Source: an uncultured Spirochaetales bacterium (lineage in GTDB: Bacteria; Spirochaetota; Spirochaetia; Sphaerochaetales; Sphaerochaetaceae). From it: a stretch of DNA of 64,000 nt. The position numbers and the translations under genes were made by a program. Below are positions 8,009 to 17,767 of this stretch, piece after piece (position 1 is the stretch's first letter; the number at the start of each line of letters is the position of its first letter). The notes beneath the pieces were generated by a model. The model was not told the origin of the DNA. It saw only the letters and a program-made list of their open reading frames with translations, and ran no database searches. The stretch is from contig CASEKE010000009.1 of assembly GCA_949288415.1 (NCBI GenBank), positions 1 through 64,000 on the forward strand. Direction: 5' to 3'.

Positions 8009-9883
8009 TTATGCCTGCTTGCCTGTGTAGAGCTTTGCGTATACTCCTTTCTTTGCCAGCAGTTCCTCGTGGGTGCCTCGTTCTATGATTCTGCCTTGGT
8101 CGAGGACCATGATGCAGTCTGCGTTCTTGACCGTCGAGAGCCTATGTGCAATCACGAACGTGGTTCTTCCCCTCATTAGTGCGTCCATTCCGTCCTGGAC
8201 AAGCTTTTCTGTCCTCGTGTCGATCGAACTGGTGGCTTCGTCGAGTATGAGCACGGGAGGATCTGCCAGCGCGGCTCTTGCGATCGAGAGCAGTTGGCGC
8301 TGTCCCTGCGACAGGTTTGCGCCGTCACCTGTCAGCATAGTGTCGTACCCGTTCGGCAGTCTCGTTATGAACGAGTCGGCATTTGCGAGTTTTGCGGCTT
8401 TGATGCATTCCTCGTCGCTTGCTTCCAGCCTGCCGTAGCGAATGTTCTCCATGACCGTTCCGGTGAATAGGTGCGTATCCTGGAGAACCATTCCGAGCGA
8501 ACGCCTCAGATCCGGTTTCTTGATTTTGTTGATGTTGATTCCGTCGTAGCGTATTTTTCCGTCGGCAATGTCGTAGAATCTGTTGATCAGGTTCGTGATA
8601 GTCGTCTTTCCCGCTCCTGTAGGACCGACGAATGCTATCTTCTGGCCGCTCTTGGCGTACATGCTTATGTCATGCAGCACGATGTGATTCTCTTCGTACC
8701 CGAAATCGACTCCGAGGAAGACTACCTCTCCTTTCTGCGGTGCGTACGTCACCGATCCGTCGGCTTTATGCGGGTGTCTCCAGGCCCATTCTCCGGTTCT
8801 TTCCGAGCTTTCGGTTATCTCTTCGTTTCCCGTCGTCTTTGCATTCACGAGCTCGACATACCCGTCGTCCTTCTCGCTCTCTTCGTCCATCAGTGCGAAT
8901 ATCCTCTTTGCTCCGGCTGCGGCTGTGATGACGAAGTTCACCTGGTTGCTTATCTGGGTTATAGGCTGCGTGAATCCCTTGTTCAGTCCGACGAACGTGA
9001 CGACTGTGCCGAGTGTGACTCCTGCAAGCCCTCTGATGCCGAGGATTGCGCCTACGATTGCCACGATGGCGTAGCTGAGCCAGCCGATGTTCGCGTTCAC
9101 AGGCATTAGCATGTTCGCATATGTGTTGGCCTTGTCTGCGCTGTCCCTGAGTTCGTCGTTGATCTTTCCGAAGTCCTTTTTCGCCTGTTCCTCATGGCAG
9201 AAGACCTTGACGACCTTCTGTCCGTCCAGCATCTCCTCGATGAAGCCGTCGACTATGCCGAGATTTCTCTGCTGTGCCACGTAGTAGCGGCTGCTCTTCG
9301 ATGAGAATGTCAGTGACACGGTGACCATCACGACGGCGGTCAGCAGCGATATAACCGACAGTGCAGGGTTTATCCACAGCATGACGATTATGTTTGCAAT
9401 CATCGTTATCACGGAGTTGACCAACTGCGGTATGCTCTGTCCCATCAGTTGCCTCAACGTGTCTATGTCGTTCGTGTAGACGCTCATGATGTCTCCGTGG
9501 GCATGTGTATCGAAGTACTTGATCGGAAGAGTCTCCATCTTCGAGAAAAGGTCCTTTCTAAGCTTGTTCATCGTACCCTGTCCGATGTTGACCATGATTC
9601 TGTTGTACATGTATGCGGACGCGATTCCTATGACGCATACCACTGCCAGCTTGACCAGTCTTGCATTCAGTGCCGAAAAGTCATGCGAGCCGGCTTGAAG
9701 CATAGGCGTTATATAGTCGTCGATTAGCGACTGCGAGAACGAGGATGCCGTAACAGTCACTGCAGCCGAGATGACGATTCCTGCAATGACGAGCAGAAAA
9801 AGGTATCTGTAGTTCTTCAGCATGTAGGAAACTACGCGCTTGAGTACGGCTGCCGCTTCCTTTCTGTCTATTTTCTCTCTCAT
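8009..9883 (-). CDS. ABC exporter half-transporter, catalytically complete subunit
   Basis: The 624-residue protein has an N-terminal six-helix exporter domain (about residues 20-330) and a C-terminal ATPase. The ATPase has Walker A GPTGAGKTT, signature LSQGQ, Walker B LILDEATS with the catalytic Glu, and the switch His in IAHRLS. It overlaps the stop of the upstream half-transporter by 4 nt, so the two form a heterodimer of the MdlAB/BmrCD/TM287-288 type. A polar insertion of about 60 residues between the two domains is longer than usual. The substrate is unknown; drugs, lipids or peptides are all possible. Confidence 0.93.
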   Translation of the reverse strand: MREKIDRKEAAAVLKRVVSYMLKNYRYLFLLVIAGIVISAAVTVTASSFSQSLIDDYITPMLQAGSHDFSALNARLVKLAVVCVIGIASAYMYNRIMVNIGQGTMNKLRKDLFSKMETLPIKYFDTHAHGDIMSVYTNDIDTLRQLMGQSIPQLVNSVITMIANIIVMLWINPALSVISLLTAVVMVTVSLTFSSKSSRYYVAQQRNLGIVDGFIEEMLDGQKVVKVFCHEEQAKKDFGKINDELRDSADKANTYANMLMPVNANIGWLSYAIVAIVGAILGIRGLAGVTLGTVVTFVGLNKGFTQPITQISNQVNFVITAAAGAKRIFALMDEESEKDDGYVELVNAKTTGNEEITESSERTGEWAWRHPHKADGSVTYAPQKGEVVFLGVDFGYEENHIVLHDISMYAKSGQKIAFVGPTGAGKTTITNLINRFYDIADGKIRYDGININKIKKPDLRRSLGMVLQDTHLFTGTVMENIRYGRLEASDEECIKAAKLANADSFITRLPNGYDTMLTGDGANLSQGQRQLLSIARAALADPPVLILDEATSSIDTRTEKLVQDGMDALMRGRTTFVIAHRLSTVKNADCIMVLDQGRIIERGTHEELLAKKGVYAKLYTGKQA

Positions 9884-11628
9884 TTCTCGTCTCCTTTCTC
9901 GTCGAAATCCCCGGCTCCTCCCTGCTGGGACTCGTAGATGTCCTTGTATATCTCGTTGGTTGCGAGAAGGTTCTCATGGGTGTCGAAGGCATTGACACGT
10001 CCTTCGTCGAGTACGAGTATTCTGTCCGCATCTGCGATGCTGGATATCCTCTGGGCGATTATTATCTTTGTCGTTCCGGGAATGTATTCCCTGAAAGCCT
10101 TTCTTATCCTCTGATCCGTTGCAGTATCAACGGCGCTCGTCGAGTCGTCGAGTATCAGAATCTTCGGCTTCCTAAGCAGCGCCCTTGCTATGCAGAGCCT
10201 CTGTTTCTGTCCTCCGGAGACATTTGCTCCGCCTCTCTCTATCCTTGTGTCATATCCGTCGGGAAAGCGGTCAATGAACTCGTCTGCGGCAGCTGCCCTG
10301 CATGCCGTCTCGCATTCCTCTTTGGTCGCATCTTCTTTACCCCATCTCAGATTCTCGAGTATCGTTCCGGAGAAAAGAGTGTTCTTCTGCAGAACTACGG
10401 CAACGTTCTTTCTAAGCGTATCGAGGTCGTACATCCTCACGTCCAGCCCGCCGACGAGGACCTCTCCGCTCTTGACGTCGTAGAGCCTGCTTATCAGATT
10501 CACGAGACTGGTCTTTCCGGAACCCGTACCTCCGATTATTCCTATCGTCTCTCCGGATGCGATATGGATGTCGATGTCCGAGAGCACGTCTTTTCCTGTG
10601 CCAGTCTTGTACGAGAAGGTCACATGGTTGAAATCCACTGAGCCGTCCTTGATTTCGTAGACGGGGTCCTTAGGTTCGGCCAGATCGCTGTTCTCGTCGA
10701 GAACCTCGCTTATTCTCCTTACGCTTGCAAGTGACATCGTGATCATTACAACGACCATCGAAAGCATCATCAGGCTCATGAGAAGCGACATGATGTAGCT
10801 GAAGAGACTTGTAAGCTCTCCGGTGGTAAGCTCTCCCGCGACGATCTGCTTCGCGCCGAGCCAGGATACCATTATTATGCAGAAGTATATGGCGACCATC
10901 ATCGCAGGGTTGTTGAGGGCAAGCAGTCCTTCGGCCTTGACGAACAGACGGTATATGTTGTCGCTGGCTTTTGCGAACTTCTTCTTCTCGTAGTCCTCCC
11001 TTACGAACGACTTGACGACCCTTATCGCGGTCACGTTCTCCTGCACGCTTGCATTCAGGTCGTCGTACTTTTTGAACACGCGCGAGAATATCCTCATAGT
11101 GATGACCATGATCGTTCCAAGCGCAATCACCAGAAATACAAGTGCGATCAGGAACGTGAGGCTCAGCTTCACGCTTATCATGAGGCACATGACGTAGCTG
11201 AAAATCAACGTGAGTGGGGAGCGGACCGCCATGCGGATTACCATCATGAACGCGTTCTGTACGTTCGTGATGTCCGTCGTCATTCTGGTCACCAGGCCAG
11301 GCACGCTGAACTTGTCTATGTTCGAGAACGAGAATGTCTGGATTTTGCCGTATATGTTCTCTCTCAGATTTGCCGCGAAACCGGACGACGCCTTTGCCGC
11401 GAACCGTCCTGCCGTAGCTCCGAATATCAGCGATAGGAATGCGAATACGACCATCACCAGGCCATAGCGATATACTGCGGGAAGGTCGGCTTTTTCGAGC
11501 CCACGGTCGATTATTAGGCTGGTCATGAACGGAAGAAGAATCTCCATTATCACTTCCAGCGTGGACATTGCTATGCATGCCAACGTGTCCTTTCTGTATT
11601 TTCCGAGGCATGACAATACTTTTTTCAT
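9880..11628 (-). CDS. ABC exporter half-transporter, degenerate-site subunit
   Basis: The 582-residue partner has the same layout: six membrane helices (about residues 15-310) and then the ATPase. Walker A is GGTGSGKTS and the signature is VSGGQ. Walker B reads LILDDST, with Asp in place of the catalytic Glu, and the switch His is replaced by Gln (IIAQRIS). These are the changes expected for the subunit that forms the non-hydrolysing site in heterodimeric exporters. It is the first gene of the pair and the downstream gene overlaps it by 4 nt. The ribosome binding site GGAGG lies just before the ATG. A LysR regulator gene diverges from it across about 200 bases. Confidence 0.93.
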   Translation of the reverse strand: MKKVLSCLGKYRKDTLACIAMSTLEVIMEILLPFMTSLIIDRGLEKADLPAVYRYGLVMVVFAFLSLIFGATAGRFAAKASSGFAANLRENIYGKIQTFSFSNIDKFSVPGLVTRMTTDITNVQNAFMMVIRMAVRSPLTLIFSYVMCLMISVKLSLTFLIALVFLVIALGTIMVITMRIFSRVFKKYDDLNASVQENVTAIRVVKSFVREDYEKKKFAKASDNIYRLFVKAEGLLALNNPAMMVAIYFCIIMVSWLGAKQIVAGELTTGELTSLFSYIMSLLMSLMMLSMVVVMITMSLASVRRISEVLDENSDLAEPKDPVYEIKDGSVDFNHVTFSYKTGTGKDVLSDIDIHIASGETIGIIGGTGSGKTSLVNLISRLYDVKSGEVLVGGLDVRMYDLDTLRKNVAVVLQKNTLFSGTILENLRWGKEDATKEECETACRAAAADEFIDRFPDGYDTRIERGGANVSGGQKQRLCIARALLRKPKILILDDSTSAVDTATDQRIRKAFREYIPGTTKIIIAQRISSIADADRILVLDEGRVNAFDTHENLLATNEIYKDIYESQQGGAGDFDEKGDEK

Positions 11629-11824
11629 GATGTTCCTCCTGGAGGGATCGAGTTGAAAAACATTCCGGGACCGAAACCTTCAGCGACGCAGGCCGCATCT
11701 GTCCCGGAACGTATGTTTCTCTTTGGATATAACAAAAAAAAGGTTGCTAGGGAAATTGATTTTTGTTATATTCAATAAAAATTTTTTATAGATGAATTAT
11801 ATAGCTGTTTCTCAAGGAGTATTG

Positions 11825-12703
11825 ATGAACACTATTCAGTTGAAGAGTTTCATGGCTGTTGCCAACTTTCTGAATTTTTCCCGGGCCGCAGATCACATGT
11901 GCCTGACTCAGCCTGCAATCAGCCATCAGATAGGTTCCTTGGAGGATGAGCTTGGGGTCAAACTTTTCTCCAGGACAAGCAAAAATGTGCGACTCACTGA
12001 CGAAGGAAGCCAGTTCATGCACTATGCGGAAGAGATGCTCAGGATCGAAGGACTTTCGAAGGCGAGGATGAAATCGATTTCATTGAAAACCAGCAGAAAG
12101 ATATCGATCGGAGTCCACAATACGTTCGAGTTGAGATTGTTGGAGCCTGTCCTGAGAATGTGCCTTGAGGACGATCCCGATCTCGTTCCAATAATACGGA
12201 TGATGCCTTTCGATTCCCTTGAAAGCATGCTTCTTGATGGAAACATGGATCTCATTTTCTCCTTCACACAGCCAAAGGACAGAAATCTGCGGCTACGCGA
12301 AGTAATCAAAGCGGAGATATCTGCAATGTTGAATCCGACGAATTCTCTGGCAAGCCGAAGCTTCATTGCGATAGACGATCTCAGAGGTGCGGGCAGGATA
12401 GCCACATGCATGCCTCCTTATTGTCCTGACGAAATCTTCCATATCCAGGGACGGATGCTCGAGACTAAGGATCCCGACGACGTAATTATCGCCGACAATC
12501 TTGAGGTATTGGAATCGCTGGTTGCGACAGGATATGCCTTTGCTTGCGTAATCGACATAAAGACGGCAAGAAAAACGGGAATAGCGTACGTACCGATCAA
12601 GGATGTTCCGATGCTGCCTTTCGGCGTCCTTGTCAGAAAGAATGATAGGAGTACTGTCCTCGACGATTTCATATTGCGATTGTCTGAAAGTCTGCAGGGG
12701 TGA
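11825..12703 (+). CDS. LysR-family transcriptional regulator
   Basis: The 292-residue protein has a winged helix-turn-helix at residues 1-60, with the LysR pattern FLNFSRAADHMCLTQPAIS, followed by LGVKLFSRT. A periplasmic-binding-like effector domain runs from about residue 90. The ATG at 11825 is preceded by AAGGAG, and an in-frame ATG 33 bases earlier lacks a ribosome binding site. It is divergent from the ABC exporter, which is the classical arrangement for a LysR protein controlling its neighbour, but regulation of the exporter is inference. Confidence 0.9.
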   Translation: MNTIQLKSFMAVANFLNFSRAADHMCLTQPAISHQIGSLEDELGVKLFSRTSKNVRLTDEGSQFMHYAEEMLRIEGLSKARMKSISLKTSRKISIGVHNTFELRLLEPVLRMCLEDDPDLVPIIRMMPFDSLESMLLDGNMDLIFSFTQPKDRNLRLREVIKAEISAMLNPTNSLASRSFIAIDDLRGAGRIATCMPPYCPDEIFHIQGRMLETKDPDDVIIADNLEVLESLVATGYAFACVIDIKTARKTGIAYVPIKDVPMLPFGVLVRKNDRSTVLDDFILRLSESLQG

Positions 12704-12821
12704 ATATTGCGATGTCGAAATGCCAGCTCATTGGCATCGTACAGAATTAACTTTGTTGCGGACGGTCGCTGAAAGATTCTTCCATGCCAATGGCGGGAAG
12801 GATGTAGAGCAGTGAAAAAAT

Positions 12822-12846
12822 GATCCCGCGAAAGGCGGGATCTTTC
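12822..12846 (+). terminator. Hairpin after the LysR gene
   Basis: GATCCCGC pairs with GCGGGATC around a GAAAG loop, followed by a short T-stretch. The weak T-tract makes its efficiency uncertain. Confidence 0.6.
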
Positions 12847-12904
12847 GTAAGCGGAAGATGCATCGATGCTCGAGACCGTCTAAAGTCATTCTTTCAGTTT
12901 CCAT

Positions 12905-13441
12905 CTACAGATCGAAGCGATACGAACCGCCTAAATAGCAGGAGCCATGCAGTACCGTAGCCGCTTTCCCTGCCACCGATATGCCCACTGATCCTGCAAT
13001 GCCGAAGTTCAGGCCGAAATCCATCGCTTCGGAGAAATACTTGGTTGCTCCGATGTCGACTCCGGCGCCAAGCCATACCGAATTGTTTCCGTCATCACCG
13101 GCTCGTCTCGAGTAGCTCTTGCCCGTGGCAAGACCTGTCGTGATGTCGAGTGTGAACAGTCCTGGAAGCTCGATGTCGAAGAGGGCTCCAACTATTATGT
13201 CGGATACGGAACGACCGTCGGGAATCGAGAAGGTCATGTCGAACCTGTAGCCGGGGCCTATGGACAATCGAGTTCCAGCGATGGGGAAGGTGAACCCCAT
13301 ATTGTTGTAGAAACCGAGATTGAATTCCTTGTTCAGACTGTCGGTTCCGCCGGACAGCCCGAAACTCATGACGTTCCTTGCGGAGAGCATGGAGGAGAAA
13401 ATCACCATGCAACATAGAAATACCGTGATTCTTTTTTTCAT
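12905..13441 (-). CDS. Small outer-membrane beta-barrel protein
   Basis: The 178-residue protein has a clear signal peptide (basic MKKR, hydrophobic core, cleavage near SARN, about residue 23). Alternating glycine-rich amphipathic strands follow, and the protein ends in an aromatic/hydrophobic strand (YRFDL), a typical barrel C-terminal signature. This resembles small porin/OmpA-like barrels found in spirochaetes. The family is not identified. It is a single gene upstream of nothing obvious, with the argD stop behind it. The start appears leaderless. Confidence 0.65.
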   Translation of the reverse strand: MKKRITVFLCCMVIFSSMLSARNVMSFGLSGGTDSLNKEFNLGFYNNMGFTFPIAGTRLSIGPGYRFDMTFSIPDGRSVSDIIVGALFDIELPGLFTLDITTGLATGKSYSRRAGDDGNNSVWLGAGVDIGATKYFSEAMDFGLNFGIAGSVGISVAGKAATVLHGSCYLGGSYRFDL

Positions 13442-13453
13442 GGTGGTATTATA
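13442..13453 (-). promoter_or_regulatory. -10 box directly before the barrel gene (leaderless start)
   Basis: A perfect TATAAT (13453-13448 on the minus strand) is followed by six bases and then the ATG. There is no Shine-Dalgarno sequence. Confidence 0.55.
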
Positions 13454-13507
13454 TCACGGCGTTTCGCTCCGTCAATCGATTGTTTCTCCGGCCTGTCCCT
13501 GCAACTT

Positions 13508-14692
13508 TCAACGCCTTCCGAGAACCTTTCGCAGAATTTCCAGTCCTCTGTCAATCTCGTCCTTTGAAATCACCAGCGGGGGAAGGAGTCTCAGAGTGTC
13601 TTTTCCTGCAGTCAGGGCAAGAAGCCCTTCCGTCTGCAACTCGTCCTTGACCTCGGCATGCGTCTTTCCCTTGATTCCGACACCGATCATGAGTCCCATT
13701 CCACGTACTCCGGCGATGTACGGACTGTCGATTGCCTCGATTGCCTTTTTGAGATAGTCGCCTTTTTCCTTGACGCTTTCGATGAATTCCGGCGTCAGAG
13801 TGTCGACCACTACGTTCGCTGCCGCAGCTGCCATCGGGTTTCCTCCGAATGTAGATCCGTGTGTACCGTATCCGAGCGTATCCTTGGCCTTGGATCCTGC
13901 AATGAAACCTCCGAACGGCATTCCTCCAGCGATTCCTTTCGCGAACGAGACGACATCCGGCTTTATCCCGTAGTTCTGGTAACAGAAGAACGCGCCTGTC
14001 CTGCCGATTCCGGTCTGCACTTCATCGATCAGAAGGAGCCAGTCGTTCCTGTAGCAGAGATCGGCGACGGCTTTGACGTAATCCTTGTCGAGCGGATTGA
14101 CTCCACCCTCTCCTTGGATCAGTTCTACCATTACTGCGCAGACATCGTTCCCAGCGGCCTTGCCGAGGCTCTCGATGTCATTGGCCTCGGCGTAGCGGAA
14201 GCCCTCCGTGAACGGATTGAAGAACTCGTGGAAATGTTTCTGACCGGTGGCCTTGAGCGTCGTTATCGTCCTTCCGTGGAACGAGTTCACAAGTGTGATG
14301 ATCGTGCTTCTTCCTTCTCCGTACTTGTCGTACGAGTACTTCCTTGCGATCTTTATCATCCCTTCGTTGGCTTCGGCTCCGGAATTTGCGAAGAATACTC
14401 TCTCTAGCCCCGATCTCTCGACAAGCTTTCTGGCCAGTTCGACGCAGGGCTCGCTGTAGTACAGGTTGGATATGTGGCCGAGCTTCTTTGCCTGGTCGTA
14501 TATGGCCTTTGCCCATTTCTCGTTTCCGTATCCAAGCGAGCATACGCCGATGCCGGAGGTGAAGTCGATGTAGCTTTTTTCGTCCTTATCTATGACCGTC
14601 GCACCCTTTCCGCTTTCTATCGCGATGGGATTGCGCTTGTATGTGTGCATGATGAACTCGTCGTCCGCCTTGAATATCTCTTCCTTCGTCAT
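13508..14692 (-). CDS. argD: Acetylornithine aminotransferase
   Basis: The 394-residue class III PLP aminotransferase converts N-acetylglutamate semialdehyde to N-acetylornithine. Visible features are the cofactor-binding region NSGAEANEGMIKIAR, the Asp in LLIDEVQTG, and the Schiff-base lysine in VSFAKGIAGG. The start at 14692 is chosen because GGAGG lies just upstream; the frame is open earlier but runs into argB coding sequence. It is the last gene of the arginine cluster and begins 11 bases after argB. Confidence 0.93.
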   Translation of the reverse strand: MTKEEIFKADDEFIMHTYKRNPIAIESGKGATVIDKDEKSYIDFTSGIGVCSLGYGNEKWAKAIYDQAKKLGHISNLYYSEPCVELARKLVERSGLERVFFANSGAEANEGMIKIARKYSYDKYGEGRSTIITLVNSFHGRTITTLKATGQKHFHEFFNPFTEGFRYAEANDIESLGKAAGNDVCAVMVELIQGEGGVNPLDKDYVKAVADLCYRNDWLLLIDEVQTGIGRTGAFFCYQNYGIKPDVVSFAKGIAGGMPFGGFIAGSKAKDTLGYGTHGSTFGGNPMAAAAANVVVDTLTPEFIESVKEKGDYLKKAIEAIDSPYIAGVRGMGLMIGVGIKGKTHAEVKDELQTEGLLALTAGKDTLRLLPPLVISKDEIDRGLEILRKVLGRR

Positions 14693-14703
14693 TGCTGGTC
14701 CTC

Positions 14704-15567
14704 CTACCAGATCATCGTTCCGATTCCAGCATCCGACAGTACCTCGATGAGAATCGAATGCGGAATTCTTCCGTCCAGGATATGGGCTCTCTGTATCCCG
14801 CACTGTACCGCTTCAACGCAGCAGTCGATCTTCGGGATCATTCCCCCTGCAATCACGCCTTCATCCTTGAGGATAGGCACATCCGACGGATGGATTCTCG
14901 AGATCAATGTCTCTTCGTCGTTCCTGTCGCGCAGCACTCCGCGTGTGTCTGTCAGCAGTATGAGCTTTTCTGCCTTGAGCGCTATCGCTATCTTTGCTGC
15001 TGCAGTATCTGCGTTGATGTTGTAACTCGTCTCTGCATCCATGCCCTGTGCCACGGTCGAGATTATAGGGATGAAACCGCTGTCTATTGCGCTTCTGATC
15101 GGGGATGGGTCCACCTTGACAATGTCTCCGACAAGCCCGTAGTCGATTCCGTCCTCCTCGTGCCTGACCGCCTTGAGCATTCCGCCGTCAAGTCCGCAGA
15201 GACCAATGGCGGCTCCGCCTGCGCGGTTCAGAATGTCCACGAGATTTTTGTTGACCTTGCCGCAGAGCACCATCTGTACGACGTTCATCGTCTCGTCGTC
15301 CGTGTATCTCAGGCCGTTGACGAACCTGCTTTCCTTGCCGATCTTCTTGAGCACTTCGCTTATCTCGGGACCGCCTCCGTGGACCACGACGACGTTTATC
15401 CCGACAAGCTTTAAAAGGATGATGTCGCTGATGACCGCTTTTCTCAGCTCGGCGCTTATCATCGCGTTGCCGCCGTATTTGATCACCACGGTCTTTCCGC
15501 TGTATTCCTGGATATATGGCAGTGCCTCCACAAGTACCTGAGCCCTGTCCTGATATGAGAGATTCAT
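14704..15567 (-). CDS. argB: Acetylglutamate kinase
   Basis: The 287-residue amino-acid kinase phosphorylates N-acetylglutamate. Motifs seen are the phosphate-binding VIKYGGNAM near residue 30, VVVHGGGPEIS near residue 60, YNINADTAA for substrate binding, and GGMIPKI near residue 245. The start has AAGGAG eight nucleotides upstream. The N-terminal helix before the kinase core is present (DRAQVLVEALPYIQEY), which in other bacteria goes with hexameric, arginine-inhibited enzymes. It sits between argJ and argD with 11-base gaps, so it is clearly co-transcribed. Confidence 0.95.
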   Translation of the reverse strand: MNLSYQDRAQVLVEALPYIQEYSGKTVVIKYGGNAMISAELRKAVISDIILLKLVGINVVVVHGGGPEISEVLKKIGKESRFVNGLRYTDDETMNVVQMVLCGKVNKNLVDILNRAGGAAIGLCGLDGGMLKAVRHEEDGIDYGLVGDIVKVDPSPIRSAIDSGFIPIISTVAQGMDAETSYNINADTAAAKIAIALKAEKLILLTDTRGVLRDRNDEETLISRIHPSDVPILKDEGVIAGGMIPKIDCCVEAVQCGIQRAHILDGRIPHSILIEVLSDAGIGTMIW

Positions 15568-15578
15568 CCCTATGCTCC

Positions 15579-16805
15579 TTATGTCCTGTACTCTCCGTTG
15601 ATGCGGATGTAGTCGTAGGTTATGTCGCAGCCCCAGCATGTGCAGCTCGAATCGCCTTCGCCCATGTGGATGATTATCTCGACTTCGCTCTCGCTGAGGA
15701 TTTTCTTTGCTTCTGCCTCGTCGAAGAGCAGTCCCTTGCCGTTTCTGCAGACCTCTATGTCTCCGGCGGCCGATGCGAAGTGCACTGTCACCTTGTCCGG
15801 ATCGAAGTTCTCTCCGGAGTAGCCCATGGCACAGAGAACTCTTCCCCAGTTCGCGTCCGCGCCGAATATCGCGGCCTTGGTGAGGGTGGAGGAGATCACG
15901 CTCTTGGAGATCGTCTCAGCCTGGAGTTCGCTGGAGGCTCCGTCGACTGTGCAGGTGATGAGATGCTTGGCTCCTTCTCCGTCCTTTGCCATCTTTCTCG
16001 CCAGTGCGATCGAAAGAGCCTTCAGTGCTGCAACGAATACCTCGTAGTCGGCGTTCTTCTCGGTTATCTCGTCGTTTCCGGCGCTGCCGTTCGCAAGGAC
16101 GAGGCATGTGTCGTTCGTGGACGTGTCGCCGTCGACGCTTATTCTGTTGAAGCTGACTTTCACAGTCTCCAGCAGAGCTTCCTTGATCATTTCGGACGAG
16201 ATTGCCGCATCGGTAGTGATGAAGCATAGCATCGTACCCATGTTGGGATGTATCATTCCCGAACCCTTGGCTATGCCTCCCATCCTGACTGTCTTTCCAC
16301 CAATCACGGTCTCGAGCGCGACTTCCTTCTTGATCGTGTCCGTCGTCATTATCGCATGGGCAGCTGCGTCGCTTGCCTCGTCTGTGTCGGACAGCTTCGA
16401 GTAAAGCTCGTCGATGCCGTTCTCGATTGCCGATATCCTCAGTTCCTGTCCTATGACGCCTGTGGATGCCACAAGCACGTCGTCGCTGTTGCAACCTACG
16501 ACCTTTGCTGCAAGAGCGCACATTCTTTCCGCATTCTCTATTCCGTTGGGTGCGCATGCATTGGCGTTCCCGCTGTTCGCGATTACGCATACGGCCTTGC
16601 CGTTCTCCAGGTGCTTTCTCGTCACCAGGATCGGGGCGGCCTTCACCACGTTCTTTGTGAACACCGCAGACGCGGTGCACGGCCTTTTCGACACGATGAG
16701 CGCAAGGTCCTTCTTCTCTACCTTGTGGCTCTTGACTCCGACATGTATTCCTGCGGCGAGGAAGTCCTTCGCCGCCGTGATTCCTCCGGAAATGAAACTA
16801 GTCAT
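15579..16805 (-). CDS. argJ: Ornithine acetyltransferase (glutamate N-acetyltransferase)
   Basis: The 408-residue Ntn-type enzyme transfers the acetyl group from N-acetylornithine to glutamate, recycling it in the cyclic arginine pathway. The self-cleavage site is visible at MIHPNMGTML, with Thr as the new N-terminal nucleophile; most family members have Ala rather than Gly before it. The oxyanion-hole Thr-Gly pair is in LVASTGVIG, and the usual C-terminal TYDYIRINGEYRT is present. Its presence means the cell does not need a separate argE. A bifunctional (argA-like) activity is possible but cannot be told from sequence. Confidence 0.95.
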   Translation of the reverse strand: MTSFISGGITAAKDFLAAGIHVGVKSHKVEKKDLALIVSKRPCTASAVFTKNVVKAAPILVTRKHLENGKAVCVIANSGNANACAPNGIENAERMCALAAKVVGCNSDDVLVASTGVIGQELRISAIENGIDELYSKLSDTDEASDAAAHAIMTTDTIKKEVALETVIGGKTVRMGGIAKGSGMIHPNMGTMLCFITTDAAISSEMIKEALLETVKVSFNRISVDGDTSTNDTCLVLANGSAGNDEITEKNADYEVFVAALKALSIALARKMAKDGEGAKHLITCTVDGASSELQAETISKSVISSTLTKAAIFGADANWGRVLCAMGYSGENFDPDKVTVHFASAAGDIEVCRNGKGLLFDEAEAKKILSESEVEIIIHMGEGDSSCTCWGCDITYDYIRINGEYRT

Positions 16806-16831
16806 CTTCCTATATCTCCAGCTATCGTTGA

Positions 16832-17767
16832 TCAGATGTTCAGCCCCGAGGTTGCCTCGAAGCCCAGCATTATGTTCATGTTCTCCACGGCCGCGCCCGA
16901 TGCTCCCTTGCCGAGATTGTCGAAGAGCGCGGTGATCGTGAACTGTTCGTCGTTCCCTGCGAGGATCAGCTCGAGGCGATCCGAATCCGCAAGCGCATTG
17001 GAATAAATCTTTCCGTCAGCGATTTTCTCCGATACCGACACGACGTACGAGTTTTCGTAATAGGAATACAACCTGTCGTGGATTTCTTCAAGGGACGAGA
17101 CCCCCTTGAGATCGGAAATCCTAAACGGCACGGTCGTCGCCATTCCCTTGAAGTAGTCGTCCACTATCGGTGTGAATATCGGCTTCGTCTCCAGACCGCA
17201 GATCTTCTGCATCTCCGGAAGGTGCTTGTGGTTCTGGCCAAGCCCATACAGGGCGGGACTGGACAGAAAAGGTGACCTGTCGGATCTGGAGTATTCGGCT
17301 ATCATCTTCTTTCCGCCGCCGGAATATCCTGTAAGAGAGAACGCCGAAAGCTGTGCCGTCCTCTCCAGAAGTCCCATCTTAGTCAGCGGGTATACGATGC
17401 TTATGAATCCGGTCGCATGGCAACCCGGATTCGCGACTCGGAGTCCGTTTCTTATCCTCTGCTCGAAATCGCTTCCCAGCTCGGGAAATCCGTATGCCCA
17501 TCCCGGATCGGTCCTGTGGGCCGTTGAGGCATCGATTACCTTGACGCCTTTCTTTTCGACCAGACCTGCAGCCTCGATGGCCGCGCTGTCGGGAAGGCAG
17601 AGGAACACGAGGTCCGCACTGTTGATGCACTTCCTCCTTTCCTCCCTGTCCTTTCTCTTCTCGTCGTCGATGAGAAGCAGGTCTATGTCGTTTCTTCCGG
17701 CGAGGCGCTCGTATATCTCGAGCCCCGTCGTACCTTCCTTTCCGTCTATGTAGACTACCGGCTTCAT
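16832..17767 (-). CDS. argC: N-acetyl-gamma-glutamyl-phosphate reductase, short type
   Basis: The 311-residue protein is the short (type 2) form of the NADP-dependent enzyme. It begins with VYIDGKEGTTGLEIYERL, the dinucleotide-binding signature of this subtype, and contains the catalytic cysteine in VANPGCHATGF near residue 118. Type 1 enzymes are about 345 residues and start differently. It overlaps the argH stop codon by 4 nt. Confidence 0.94.
   Translation of the reverse strand: MKPVVYIDGKEGTTGLEIYERLAGRNDIDLLLIDDEKRKDREERRKCINSADLVFLCLPDSAAIEAAGLVEKKGVKVIDASTAHRTDPGWAYGFPELGSDFEQRIRNGLRVANPGCHATGFISIVYPLTKMGLLERTAQLSAFSLTGYSGGGKKMIAEYSRSDRSPFLSSPALYGLGQNHKHLPEMQKICGLETKPIFTPIVDDYFKGMATTVPFRISDLKGVSSLEEIHDRLYSYYENSYVVSVSEKIADGKIYSNALADSDRLELILAGNDEQFTITALFDNLGKGASGAAVENMNIMLGFEATSGLNI

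Noticed and set aside
9880-10300. Loss of the catalytic Glu and switch His in the ABC exporter as a broken gene
   Set aside because: This is the expected degenerate site of heterodimeric exporters; the partner gene keeps both residues.
12704-12820. Short frame after the LysR gene
   Set aside because: It overlaps the LysR 3' end, has no ribosome binding site and no coding character.
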